64,000 nucleotides of DNA from Heliocidaris erythrogramma (lineage: Eukaryota > Echinodermata > Echinoidea > Camarodonta > Echinometridae): NCBI GenBank assembly GCA_025617745.1, contig CM046870.1, forward strand, positions 22,797,501 through 22,861,500, read 5' to 3'. Position 1 is the first letter of the stretch, and each line of letters starts with the position of its first letter. The position numbers and the translations under genes were made by a program. Shown in pieces: positions 1-10,640 of the stretch. The notes under the pieces were generated by a model, which was given only the letters and a program-made list of their open reading frames with translations, was not told the DNA's origin and searched no databases.

Positions 1-244
1 CAAGTTTTTTTCGGGATATAAATAAACTTTTAAATAGATATATAGACAAATTTTCAATATTCATTGTCAAATAATAAGGTTCTGTAAACATAAAATGCAT
101 CGGTACATCCACTTGATGATGCAATCACAGATTGGAATTTAAAAAAAATGCTTATCATGCTTACATGTAGCTAAACATCAATATAATTATATGAATCACG
201 TAAAAGTTAAGAAAAAATGGGTAAAGGTTTTATGTATCCTCTAT

Positions 245-495
245 AGAGATGAATAAAAAACTTAAGACGAATTTGAACAGCAATAAAGTGAATTTGTTTG
301 AAAAGACGACGAATTTGATCTGAACATTTTTGCTCGCTTGCCGTGGGGACGAAATCCAGTGACAATTGACGAATGTGAATGCTAAATTGTTGATCGATCC
401 TCGTGTTTGAGCGCGGTACGCTTCGCCAGACGAAATTGAATTAAAAGCTGATGAAATCGCTTGAATAGGTGACGAAAATGGGCGGGAAAACCTAT
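245..495 (+). repeat. 21-bp-phased GAATTTG element, copy 1
   Basis: This stretch has successive blocks starting GAATTTG or AAATTG at about 21-bp steps; the first three blocks from about 271 are each 21 bp. It ends in GGGAAAACCTATA at 483-495. The same terminal word closes four other copies in the window (14504, 29118, 34084 and 39136). Blocks share a phase and an AATTTG-like head but differ in the rest, so it is not a simple tandem repeat. I see no protein. The left limit is uncertain. Confidence 0.6.
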
Positions 496-867
496 ATTAA
501 TACATGGTTGGGAGTGCTTTGGTGCGATGTGGCAACACAAAGTTTTTTATCGTGATGTACTATACGCACGAGCCGTAAGCCGAGTGTGTTGGACACCACG
601 ATAAAAACCTGCGTGTTGCCGGATCGCACTAACGCACGAACTCACAGTCATAGTTTTATAAACCGCGTCGGCAATATGATTATGAAGTCTATAGAAATGG
701 TTACGAACCCCACAGAAACGCCAAGAGTCGCACAGTCATGGAGGCTGCCATTTGCTTTCCTGGATGACATCACACAAGCGCAGCCAACAAAAGTCATGCA
801 CGTTTAAGTGCGCGCATGTAATCCCTGGGCTAAAATGACAATTTAACTACTCGATTTGATTGCGTTT

Positions 868-1310
868 TAAGTTTGCACGCACGAGAGGTACGCGTACGCG
901 CAGCTCAGCTGTGCGTTAGTACCTTTTTGCCGTACGTTAGTACTTTCTTTTTGCACGGTCACGTGGTGTTATATGACCAATCGGGATGGCTACATTCTTG
1001 ACCCCGTTTTATAAACCATATTTATCGCGCAATTTATCGCCTCATAAGTTTTTAAGCGCCAGAGGTACGCATATATACGCGTATCTCAGACGTGCATTAT
1101 CACTTTTTGATAGGAACTGTGTGGTAAGGTCATGATGCACGGTCACGCAAGAGTACCACGTCCGCATTACACCGCCGTCCATAGTTTAGGTTTCCCGCCG
1201 ACTCGCCTCACACCACCTATCGCACCGAGACTTCTCGCCATAACCTCCGCCCACGCTAGAGTACCACGTCCGCATTACACCGCCGCCCACAGTGTTAGGT
1301 TTCCCGCCAA
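868..1310. repeat. two short duplicated segments
   Basis: Two diverged repeats lie side by side. Segment 868-945 (AGAGGTACGC followed by a CAGCTCAG-like run) recurs at 1047-1110. Segment 1146-1199 (AGAGTACCACGTCCGCATTA) recurs at 1254-1308, a tandem step of about 108 bp. The apparent 73-aa frame across 1132-1353 follows this repeat and is not taken as a gene. Confidence 0.6.
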
Positions 1311-1364
1311 TCAGATCCCCTTTAAAAAAAAATGGATCCCCCTTGACATATAACTATATGATAC

Positions 1365-1503
1365 CTTGCCGCTCCACTTAATGCCATTCAAAAGGCAGAA
1401 GTAGACAAGTGTCCATGCGAGGAAAAGTGTTAGGGCAAGATGGCCAACAATTCCTCCCGTGTCTTGTATCCCGTCTGACTGCGACTGTCGTAACACTTTG
1501 TTC
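1365..1503 (-). CDS. SLC6 transporter exon 5 (TM4 region)
   Basis: Fifth exon seen of the sodium:neurotransmitter symporter gene, 139 bp. The acceptor is TTCTTCCAG before 1503 and the donor GCAAG/GTATCA after 1365. The first base completes the Lys codon split by the preceding intron; then come 46 codons, ending in phase 0. The peptide begins NKVLRQSQSDG, runs through the TM4 helix (HLALTLFLAWTLVYFCLL) and ends NGIKWSGK. Family members have the same FWE/K..VL entry, the LAW helix and an exon boundary right after a GK pair, where VVYFTA usually follows. The next exon lies beyond the left edge. Splice sites and phase make this secure; the transported substrate cannot be read from it. Confidence 0.88.
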
Positions 1504-1662
1504 CTGGAAGAAGAGAAGGAAAGATATAAAAAGCAGAACCTTTTTGTTTGAAGCACTTTAACTTTTTTTTTACAAGAGAACATTTAAGCTAGAAGTGCAT
1601 CTCCCCTTTGGCCCAATTTACCTGACCAGAAAATCAACCTTCCATGTAGTTTCTAAGTTGGT

Positions 1663-1663
1663 T

Positions 1664-1698
<35 letters not shown>
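1663..1698. repeat. (AGT)n microsatellite
   Basis: Uninterrupted trinucleotide repeat, about 12 units, in SLC6 intron 4. Confidence 0.95.
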
Positions 1699-1699
<1 letters not shown>

Positions 1700-2793
1700 T
1701 AGTACTAGTCGTGTTCATTTTCCGTTCAGTTACGCATACATTTATAATATAAGTGTTTACATTTGAATGTAACGGCTGGATAAGCAATATTCAGCTATGC
1801 CAGCCACGACACTACTGCATGGTCTTCTATGGGGTCCAGGTTGTACTGCACGTGATTGGGAGACAACTGCTCCCCGATCAATGTTTTAAAGTAAACAATT
1901 CTAATCTTCAACCATGGACTAAACGCTATACATAGTCTTAACCCTAACCCTAATCCTTCATCTTTAACGAAATAAAGCCTGGAGAAATTATCGCCGAAGC
2001 AATTATGTCCGAGCACCTTTATTAAAATTTGCGAGCGAGCAAACTATTGACACTCTATTATTATACACTTCTGTCATTATTTGATATGGAAACTACGAGG
2101 AAACCACCTCGTGAATATGTCAAGGTTCTGGAGGGCTGCAGCTGCAAGCCCGCTCCCCCCCCCCCCCCCCGTCTTTCGCCTGTGCATTCTTCTTATATCC
2201 TTCAGCAATGAGATAACAATGAGATAATACACTCAATTATAAACATAATCCTCCATCGCTTTTCTTTCACCTATAGTGAGTGCCGTAAATTTATTGAAAC
2301 TAATTAGGTACAGGCTTGAAGTAAGTCCAGTGTCCCTCTGAGTTATTATCTTTTTGTTTGCAAAATGTTCAGCTTGAGTATTAAATTTGCTAATTTGGGA
2401 TAAAGTGTATAGAACTTTGGAACAAAGATCAATAAAGCCCTTTATGTCATTTATGATTGTGTATGATTGGAAGCCCTATGTCTGCGCACCTAACATTTTG
2501 ACCTGAAAATGAACAAGTATTTCTTTAAAATTCCTCTAAAGCTTAATTTCATATTATTCCTGATATTCTAAAGAGTAAGTTTGCAAAAATATCTCATCAA
2601 AATTAGAACAAAAACAATGCCATTTTCACAAGAAACGGTGGTTGTGTGATTTCTACATTGACAAAACAATGGTGCCCATGTCTGCGCAGTGCACACTCAT
2701 TCATTTTACACGCAGTTAGGGAAAAATAATAATGATACCCTGCAACCCGAAATAATTATATGATATTGGATGGCTCTGAATGGGATACCAGAG

Positions 2794-2868
2794 AATATTC
2801 CACGAGTTAGGGCCAATATTGAACGAATCGAAGATGAGTGCAATATTGGCCCTAACGAGTGGAATATT
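2794..2868. repeat. 28-bp-arm hairpin
   Basis: Inverted repeat with arms 2794-2821 and 2841-2868 (core ATATTCCAC..GTTAGGGCC) and a 19-base loop. Arms differ mainly at a GA/TC pair. It sits at the very start of the LINE fragment, so it could be a small foldback insertion or a recombination product. Confidence 0.7.
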
Positions 2869-3492
2869 GTCTTGGAACTATTATCCATAGAAATCTGGGA
2901 TGGAGTGATCATGTAAATTATATCTCGAAAAGAGTATCACGTACTGTTGGTTTATTGTATAAAACTAAAGCATTGTGTGCCTTTGGATATTTTATATACA
3001 TTGATACTTCTTTACATTTCTTTTTGCAATATACTATGGCAGCCTCAAAGTCACATACTATTAAGATGCTTATGTTGAAAACAAAACAATTCGTGTATGC
3101 ACGAACGTTGCGAACATTGTGAACATTCTGACCCATTTGCAAAGTTGAAAACAGTGAAAGTAACTGAAATCAACTTGTTACAAAAATCGCTGTTTGTGTT
3201 CCGTTTATATAATGATCTGCTGCCTTCCTACTTCCCGTCGTTATTCTGTTTAAATAAAAATATCAAAGCTTACCCTACAAGGCAATCAAATAAATATCGG
3301 TTAAGTAATCATAGATCCGCAATGGCTATGAAATCAATTAGACACTCCGGTGGAAAATCTGGAACTCACTTTCTCTTGACATTCGTTGTTCAAAATCCTT
3401 TTATTCTTTCAAGAAATCTGTGAAATCAATGTTGCTAAGCAACTACGGACTAATGAATTTATTGCATAAATATTTACATTGTGTTAAATAAT
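2862..3492 (+). mobile_element. LINE fragment, end of reverse transcriptase
   Basis: Two overlapping frames together match the C-terminal part of a non-LTR reverse transcriptase of the Jockey/CR1 group. The first reads LGTIIHRNLGWSDHVNYISK and then LLYKTKAL, the usual 'LGV.ID..L.W..HI..I..K' block. The second reads FRLYNDLLPSYFPSLF, then YPTRQSNKYRL, then a run like SFKKSVKSMLLSNYG in a third frame before a stop. Upstream parts of the RT and any endonuclease are missing, as in 5'-truncated LINE copies. At least two frameshifts separate the pieces, so it is dead. Clade assignment is from memory of the motif pattern. Confidence 0.75.
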
Positions 3493-5554
3493 GTACTTAC
3501 TTTGTACCTGTACTTTGTCTTAGTTCTTTCAATATCGTATATTGATTAAACAATGATCTGCCACAGCGAGCATGCTGTTTTTATTGGAACAAATATACAG
3601 TGCATCTGCTAAATGCAATATCAATTATATTAAATCGTGATTAAACAATTTCTTGGATAGCTGGAATTCTCCAACTAAACTGATCCCTTCTTATCTCTAT
3701 TATTCACTTCCCCTTTCCCTCCTGCAAGTGAACCACCTTACATTGTTATGAACTAAATGTTTTGGGGCTGCAAGCAAATCAAGCTATGCTTAGGCTGTAG
3801 CCCTTCCGTATTATAATTTTAATGCACTTTTAGCATACGTTTTAGTCAAGTTAACCGTACTCATGAATTACTGCCTATACATACATATATATGTAAATAC
3901 ATTGCAAAGTATTGTTGTTGTATTAGATGATACACTAACCAATAACCATTTCACCTATTCACCTATATACGATTGTTGTCATCCTATGTTAACTTATACA
4001 TGACATACTGTATATATATATGTATATATTGTTAAAAAATATTTCACCTGTTTCACTAACTTCACCTACCACCTCCTTCTCACTCTCTCATTCCCTTTTC
4101 CCTTACTTTGCTTGCTATTGCATTTATCAATCCCTAGTTAAACCCTTTAACCAATGCCCCTCAATGTCTAAACCTATTTGCATATACGTAGCTGCGGGAA
4201 AGGGGGCGCTGGGGTAGGTGTCCCAATCAAATTTCGAAAAGAGAGAGAAAACATAAAGAAGAGAAAACTAAAAAAAAGAAGAAGGAAAGAGTGGAAATGC
4301 AACGCGAAAAGAAGGTGATTCGGTAACCATCCTCCCACTCCCTCCTCTCACGGGAATGTTCCTTCCCCGCACCCGCATCCCCCCTTCCTCCCCCGCGTCG
4401 CACTAACCGAGTCTCTGAGGGATTGCCAAAATCATATTCATGGGGATATTCCGATTCTTTTATATTTTTAAGGGAATGGATCAACTGGATTATTTGACCA
4501 AATTGACATGACAAAAACCTAAAAATCTCATATTCTGCAAATTGAACCTATTTTCCTTAGCACGTACACATCATAATTGGCAATTCCACAGTTAGTGGGA
4601 CATAACAACAACAACAAAGAAAAATGAAAATCATTGTTTCTTCCATGTTGTATGACCAACATGGTTGATATTTGCTTTATATGTGTAGATAGAATTCAGG
4701 AGTCATTTCCTGCCATTTATTTGATCCTTGCCTACCTCCTTCATGAAAACTCTGAAACAATACATGCACTGACATATGGGGGACTACACAAAAAAATAAT
4801 GTATAAAATAGTGGTTTTAGCATACTTTAAAGTTGTATTTTTTGATGGAAATGCACTAAATCAATGACCTACATTATATACTATATTTCCAAATGTTTAA
4901 AGAACAGAAAATATTTGTAAAAAGGTGTGAAAACCCCATTATTTCATGATTGATTTTCAAAGGTGAAACGTTAGTACGTTAATAATTTGTAACGTTTAAC
5001 CATCGTTTATTTTAATGTCACTTAAACATAAAAGAGTCAAATGAAAGAAATTTCATACTGAAACAAAGATTTAAATCTGTAAAATAGCTGAAGAAATATT
5101 ATGTCATCTAACTTTGCTCAACTTTGCTCATTATGTCCGACCAAAGATGACCCCTAATTTCTCATGCCATATTTTTGTAACCTTACTAAGCGAAATTTTA
5201 GTCCCCGCTGTAGCTCCAAGCAAAGCCCAAATTATTATATTTTCACATAAGTTAAAGGTATACACAATGATTTATTCTTGGTGTAAGTACAGAGATTGAA
5301 CATGCGCAAGTTTTTATTCGTATGAGCCCAAAATGAAAAATGTCCTAACCATGGAATTGCCCATATAAATTGATAAATTGATTAATCCCAGACCGTTGTG
5401 CGAATACTATTCTTTGAAGGGTTGTTTTGATCAAGAGGATTTGACTACGCGAAAGTGCACCCACTGATTCGTGGCTTAAAAATAAAATGACAACGTAACA
5501 AGTCAGAACAAGTACTCGTTTGCTTTTCATGTTTTCAGTCATACTGCTGCGACC

Positions 5555-5812
5555 CAGGGGCGGATCCAGGATTCTTTTCTGCAGCCCTCAAAAAGTCGTT
5601 CAGTGGGGGGGGGGGGGGGGGGGTTATGGGTTCCAGTTGCCCTCCATAATTCTCCAACAAGCAAAAAAAAAAAGAAAAAAAGAAAAAAGAAAGGTTTTCA
5701 GTTCTAAAAGCGGGCACAATAAAAAAAAAGGGGGGGGGGTCACAATGCATACTTTTCTTTCAAAAGAGGGGCACGGGCCGGGTGCCCCCTTCTAAATCCG
5801 CCAATGGCTGAA
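5555..5812. mobile_element. G-rich MITE, GGCGGATCC family
   Basis: Begins CAGGGGCGGATCCAGGATTC and ends near AAATCCGCCAATGGCTG, so the ends are inverted repeats. The interior has long G and A runs and the phrase CTCCATAATTCTC. The same phrase order recurs at 23330-23550 and in part at 26545-26725. I could not see a clean target duplication here. Confidence 0.7.
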
Positions 5813-5924
5813 CCGACTTCAAATCGACGTCAAGTCTACCGCTTGGAGTAATCTATATCTTGTTCGGTCTATTGTGGGTCTAGTCGGTGTGACTGCATGG
5901 GTATTAATGTAAAATCAAACTTAC

Positions 5925-6112
5925 TTCCAGAACTCCTGCGCCGGGATGGTTGTTGCAGGGAAATCGCCACACTGATCAGAGTTATCAAAGGGCTTTACTT
6001 CACTGTTCCACCACCATGAGAAGTAATCTGATTCGCTACTTTCTAAGGGCGAGGGAGGAATATCCCACTTGTTGATAGCGATGTATGTTCCGTTGACACA
6101 CACCCATTCAGA
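5925..6112 (-). CDS. SLC6 transporter exon 4 (large extracellular loop)
   Basis: 188-bp exon coding for the second half of the big loop between TM3 and TM4. The acceptor is GTCAACTCCAG before 6112 and the donor CTGGAA/GTAAGT after 5925. It enters in phase 0 as SEWVCVNGTYIAINKWDIPP and ends TTIPAQEFWK with a split Lys codon. NGT is an N-glycosylation sequon, expected in this glycosylated loop. The closing (S/P)A.EFW motif is the family signature just before TM4. The loop is acidic and aromatic (ESDYFSWWW) and I do not recognise the subfamily. An upstream open run of Ile and Tyr comes from an adjacent ATT microsatellite and is intronic. Confidence 0.88.
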
Positions 6113-6558
6113 CTGGAGTTGACCAACAACATCAACATCAACAAAATGATAATGATAATGAAGATAATAATAATGATAACTAACAATAATAATAATAATA
6201 ATGATGATGAATATAATCATAATACTTTCTTATATACATGTACATGTATGTTGCCTCCGTATGTAGGCCTATTCAAGAAATAATTGCAACCTCATTGCTA
6301 GTTGAGATTTTAATATTACTATTTTTATGTTTTTAATATAATTAGTCATTTCTCGAAGTACTAGAAATATTTTAATGAGATGTAATGGGCTATGGTAGTA
6401 CAACTAAAGCATAAATACGAACACAATTTTTGTTTGCACATTTTTCTTTTTTTGTGTGTGTAGGCCTACTTCAGGTATGCCAGTTTGGTTTTTGCCCCTC
6501 TGCCCCCGCCCCCGATCCGCCACTGAGTATACTTGCTAGAGGATGCTTTCAAACGTAC
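6113..6558 (-). other. SLC6 intron 3 with microsatellite and MITE end
   Basis: A 446-bp intron. It contains an (AAT/GAT)n tract at about 6144-6215 and, next to exon 3, an end of the GGCGGATC MITE family (GATCCGCCACTG at about 6514-6525). The MITE end lies only about 33 bp from the exon 3 donor. Confidence 0.75.
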
Positions 6559-6722
6559 TTCGTAATCGAGGCATGCCGCTGTGTTCCATTCATGATTGCA
6601 TCTCGCCCATGGTAGTTCACTCCCAATACAAGAACTGTAGAGGTAGTACAGGGTCCAGGCCAAGATGACATTGTAGTAGATGTTCCGCCACCACGTAACG
6701 ACAGTGGTTGCAACACCAATAC
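6559..6722 (-). CDS. SLC6 transporter exon 3 (TM3 and loop start)
   Basis: 164-bp exon. The acceptor is AACTGTAG before 6722; the first two bases finish the Gly codon split after exon 2. The donor is GATTACGAA/GTACGT. The peptide GIGVATTVVTWWRNIYYNVILAW is TM3 and LYYLYSSCIGSELPW leads into the loop. CNHEWNTAAC is the conserved paired-cysteine segment (Cys-x8-Cys) that forms the disulfide in SLC6 proteins. The tandem Tyr in TM3 is where family members contact substrate. This is the best exon for naming the family; GABA, creatine, taurine and glycine carriers all share this layout. Confidence 0.93.
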
Positions 6723-6840
6723 CTACAGTTATCAAATCAAGGAGGTATTTTAAAAAGTATTAATCGGTCAAAGAGATTCTTTTAAGATAAAATTGAGTAC
6801 TATTGCTATTTCATTGAGAAATAAACTGTCTGTGTGGGGC

Positions 6841-8305
6841 GGCTTGTCTCGAATGGGTGGGGTGCGGGAGCGGGATGGGAGCGGGATGGGAGCGGGAACG
6901 GGCACACCCTTTCGAGACAAGCCCCCCCGGTTATCTCGAATGGACGCGTTCCCAGCGAGAAGTTCAATGAACGCGCCACTTCGAGACAACCGGGGGGGGG
7001 GGGGGGGCTTTCCTCGAATGGGTGTGTTGAGTAGACTTTTGTAACAGACGTTTTAGAATTTTTTTTGAAAAATGTACTCGTACTGGTTTTTTCGTTTTTC
7101 TTTTGTCTAAGATGTAGAAAATATAAAAAAACGGTATCTAAAAATGCTTTTGACAAGGAAATCATTATTTGTGCAAAATAAATAGGAGAATTGAATAATT
7201 ATGCATTAAAACACACTGGGAAGAAAGGGCAAGTGGCGTAGCTAGGATTGTTAATTTATTTTTATTTTTTTGGCGTGACCTGTTAAATATTGTGAAATTG
7301 TGTTACAGACATGTGCTGACATAAGCCAAGGTGTGTTTATCATCTTTCCAAAGTTAGAAACACCTTTTAATGCCACTATCATTGTATCAATACCCACTAT
7401 CAAAAGTCAAAACTCATATCAAAAGGTCGTTTGTACCCGGCCCCCAACTCCCCATACAAGGGGTAGGCCTATGCTCGTAACTCCTTTTCAAAAGTGACCC
7501 CCTATTCCGGAGAAGTTGGAATTTGTTTTACCCCCTATCCCGGGGAATTTTCTGAGATATTGGACCCCCTATCCAGGCAATTTAGGAAATTAACCCCCCC
7601 CCCCACCTATCCCCGGGGAGGAAACCACCAGAGTCTGCGAAAATTGACCCCTATTTACATTTTCCCGGGAATATTTTTTCATCTTCCTCATTCATCTTCC
7701 TATTTTCTTACTCACCCGCCAATAAGGGGTGGGGCATGGCCATCTTGTGCCTCCCCCCCCCCGTAAAAAAATACGCCGCAGTGAATTAACATTCTATTCT
7801 GGACTGTCTGCCCGACCAGACCTTTGAATTTTAAATGAACATTCCATTATGAATTCATGCAACCTCATACATTCATTTGACAACCCCCGGTTATCAGTGA
7901 CGGCACCGGGGGGCATGGGGGGTGGGGGGCATTTGCCCCCCAGTCAGAAGCTTTGCCCCCCAGTTGCCCCCAATAATTTTCGGAGTGAAAATAATAAAAG
8001 GGTGGAAAATTTTGTTTGTCCGCCCTTGCCCCCAACAATTTCTTTTGCCCCCCCCCCACCCCACTTTAAAAATCCTGGTGCCGCAAGAGTACATTTTTCA
8101 AAAAAAATTCTAAAACGTCTATTACAAAAGTCTACTCAACACACTCATTCGAGGAAAGCCCCCCCGGTTGTCTCGAAGTGGCGCGTTCATTGAACTTCTC
8201 GCTGGGAACGCGTCCATTCGAGATAACCGGGGGGGCTTGTCTCGAAAGGGTGTGCCCGTTCCCGCTCCCATCCCGCTCCCGCACCCCACCCATTCGAGAC
8301 AAGCC
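6841..8305. mobile_element. long-TIR element with 9-bp target duplication (MULE-like)
   Basis: Terminal inverted repeats of about 210-235 bp start GGCTTGTCTCGAATGGGTGG. The right arm (about 8098-8305) mirrors the left (6841-7075). Both ends are followed by GTGTGGGGC (6832-6840 and 8306-8314), a 9-bp direct repeat. Long TIRs plus a 9-bp duplication are typical of Mutator-like elements. The arms themselves contain smaller inverted words (TCTCGAA and TTCGAGA). The centre has imperfect C-rich repeats (7490-7660) and a G/C-rich insertion with GGCACCGGGG and CCTGGTGCC ends (about 7900-8085). No transposase is visible, so it is non-autonomous. Confidence 0.8.
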
Positions 8306-8982
8306 GTGTGGGGCCTGGTGGCCTCCTGTGAGTTATGTGCTGACTGGGCTTGTCCCTTGAATAGTCAGTGATTGGAGTAGCAAGAGGGCACCAGGCCTCA
8401 CCGGGTGGAGCTGACAGCAGCAGTAGGTGAATCAAATGTTGTGAATTTGTACTTTTAGTACTAATAATCTAATATAGCATAAATTTGTAGTATACCTGGA
8501 TTAAAGAGAACTGTTTGTGGGCTAGTGCCATGAGCGTCCTTGGACGCTGTGTGCGCTCTTTAAGTTTTCAACATTATTATTATTATTTTCACCATTATTA
8601 TTATAATTTCAACGTGCACGTCATGATAAAGAAAACAATATGTCATTTCATCTTCTAAGTAAATTAAGTACAGTCAAACCTGTCTATAGTGGCTACCGAA
8701 GGGAAACGACAAAAGTTTATTCAAATGATTGGAAAGAAATTTCATTTGTAAGATATGTTAATTTTATGCACATTTGCTATCATGTTTTTGTTTTCAACAA
8801 AAGGGAATAATAAATACACACTTTCTATTCTTAGTATGTAACTATCCGTTATAATTCAATAAGTATGTTTCAAATAGTTGGAATGAAGTTTTAATTTTAC
8901 ATTTGTGAGATTCAGCTACGCGGGCCCAGGCCAACGCATTACCGAGACCACGACGGGGACGTATCTCACTTGGTGTCATGTG

Positions 8983-8998
8983 GGCTCTAAAAAGAGCT
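8983..8998 (-). promoter_or_regulatory. second histone-type 3' stem-loop (near match)
   Basis: On the minus strand AGCTCTTTTTAGAGCC, one base off the histone mRNA stem-loop consensus at its first position. It follows an AATAAA 18 bases after the better match at 9017-9032. Confidence 0.5.
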
Positions 8999-9016
8999 GT
9001 TTATTGGGTAATGGTT

Positions 9017-9032
9017 GGCCCTGAAAAGGGCC
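9017..9032 (-). promoter_or_regulatory. histone-type 3'-end stem-loop
   Basis: The minus strand reads GGCCCTTTTCAGGGCC with CCAAC before and AACCA after. This fits the 16-base consensus GGYYYUUHUHARRRCC bound by SLBP at every position. No histone coding sequence is visible upstream; instead the site lies between the Tigger coding relic and the Tigger terminus. Function is inferred from the match alone. Confidence 0.55.
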
Positions 9033-9156
9033 GTTGGGTTATCATTGTTCACCAAACTTTCCTGAAAAATTCGAACATCGTCGTCTGTCTCGCTTCCTGC
9101 TTCTGACGTTGAGACTCGCTCTGCACTACCTCCCTCCAAGTCGGCGCATCTGGAGG

Positions 9157-9456
9157 TGTCGTGTTATAGTGGTTCATTCACTTGACTCTCAATCCAAGGG
9201 TTGAGGGTTCGAATCTCAGCCTGGCACTAGCGTCTTTTGGCAAGACATTAATCCACATTTGCCACTCTCCACCCAGGTGTAGTAAATGGGTACCTGGCAG
9301 GATTTATTCTTTGAAATGTACTGTGCGCTGATTACGGCTGCCGGAGCTAAAAGCCAGGGTAATAATATCAAAAACCCTTTGGAAGCGCATAGGGACGTTA
9401 TCATAATGTGATATGCGCTATACAAGAACAGTGGTATTATTATTATTATTATCTCA
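9157..9456 (+). mobile_element. tRNA-derived SINE with (ATT)n tail
   Basis: The head has pol III promoter words: a TAGTGGTTCA A box and a GGTTCGAATCT B box about 35 bases later. The body contains CACCCAGGTGTAGTAAATGG and GGTACCTGGCAGG, a conserved core I associate with invertebrate SINEs. The tail reads AGCGCATAGGGAC then ATGCGCTATACAAGAAC and (ATT)n. The tail closely resembles the end of the LINE at 10641-11474, which suggests that LINE machinery mobilised it. It is inserted in the Tigger relic. Confidence 0.85.
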
Positions 9457-10640
9457 GTAAATCCTTTGGTGACTGCGAAGGCTCGGATCTTGGCCAGACT
9501 CTCGCTGACTTCGAGTAGACTCTTGAGAGCGAGTTCGGGCTGGCTGCCTTGTGGCTTCTCCTCATCGCTGTCTCCCCGTCGTCTTGGTTGGTTTCCAGCC
9601 GACGCTGAATGTCCTCCACAATTGACGCTTGCTCAGGATCAGTGGTTGCAAGGACAATTCTACAACTCCTTCCGGCACACGGTTTCCAGTTCATCTCCTG
9701 GCGCATCTGGCTCTAGCTGCTCGGCCTCTACGTCGACGTTCTTAGGGCCGACACATTTGCGGAAGCACTTCTGCATCCTCTCGGCGCTGGTGTCCTTCCA
9801 CACCTGTCGATCCAGTAGATGGCCTGAAGAACGTCTGTCCTTCTCATTCGATCTTGCGCTGTGAGGCCTGGTTCCTGATCCATCTGATTGAGAATACGCT
9901 TCAGCTGCCGCTTGCAGAACTTTGCAGAACAGTTTCGTTGCCTGGATGATGCCCTGGTCCATTGGCTGGTGATGGAGGTGGTGTTCGGCGGGAGAAAGAC
10001 CAGCGTGATGTATGAGAGCTGCAGGTGAGGGTGGCAAGAAGCGTTGTCCAAGAGCATGAGGATCTTCTTAGGCTGCCGCTGCATCTTCTTGTTCAGCTTC
10101 TTCATGTACAACTTGAAGAGATTGCTGGTCATCCAGGCCTTCTTGTTAGCGTGGTAGTCGACGGGGAGGTCCTTACGGTCGATTCTCCCAATTTAAAGCA
10201 GCGGGGCTTGGTGGACTCTTCCCGATGATCATCGCCTGCTCTTTCTCCCCGAAGGCGTTGGCACACAGCATCAACATGATCAAGGTGATGCGCTCCTTCG
10301 ACCGCTTCCCGACGGAGCAGTCCGTTCCTCTGAAATGAAGTGTGGAGTCGATGGATGCCTTGTAGAAGAGCCATGTCTCGTCCATGTTGTAAATGCCCCG
10401 AAGGGCATAGCCGTCACACAGATCGGGCAGCTTCTGCTTCCAGTCGTCGACTACAGCCGTCTCAACGCTCGTTCAGATTCATCGTCATCTCTCGAATGGA
10501 CACCTGGGGAATTGGATTTCACGAATGGGCAATCAAATTCGGAACATGTTCATTAAACTTAACATGCGCGTTGTTTACCCATCTATTTTCTTTAGAATTC
10601 TGCTGAAATAGTGCTGATTTCGAATTTTGTTTCTTTCTAA

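Larger units (their letters stand above)
1504..5924 (-). other. SLC6 intron 4, no host gene seen
   Basis: A 4.4-kb intron between exons 4 and 5. It holds an (AGT)n microsatellite, a hairpin, a LINE reverse-transcriptase fragment and a G-rich MITE, each listed separately. From 3500 to 5540 I see only AT-rich unique-looking sequence with short open frames that look like chance; a poly-purine tract lies near 4230-4290. Confidence 0.6.
8671..10510 (-). mobile_element. Tigger/Pogo DNA transposon relic
   Basis: Minus-strand DDE transposase of the Tigger group. Readable blocks in order are WKQKLPDLCDGYALRGIYNM, then DETWLFYK (first catalytic Asp), SKERITLIMLMLCANAFGEK, then KKILMLLDNASCH (second Asp), LVFLPPNTTSIT and PMDQGIIQATKLF (third Asp). 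The coding blocks fall in different frames, with shifts near 10215 and 9968, so it is not active. The element's 3' end is intact: CAGTCAAACCTGTCTATAG at 8671, preceded by TA, is a typical Tigger terminus. The N-terminal DNA-binding domain and the other terminus are missing beyond about 10510. A SINE interrupts it at 9157-9456. Confidence 0.85.

Noticed and set aside
5921-6220. Ile/Tyr/His-rich N-terminal part of the frame covering SLC6 exon 4
   Set aside because: This is translated (AAT)n microsatellite upstream of the exon 4 acceptor; the splice site at 6112 excludes it.
9449-10228. Plus-strand frames of 67-132 codons across the Tigger region
   Set aside because: Shadows of the minus-strand transposase, which has clear DDE motifs.
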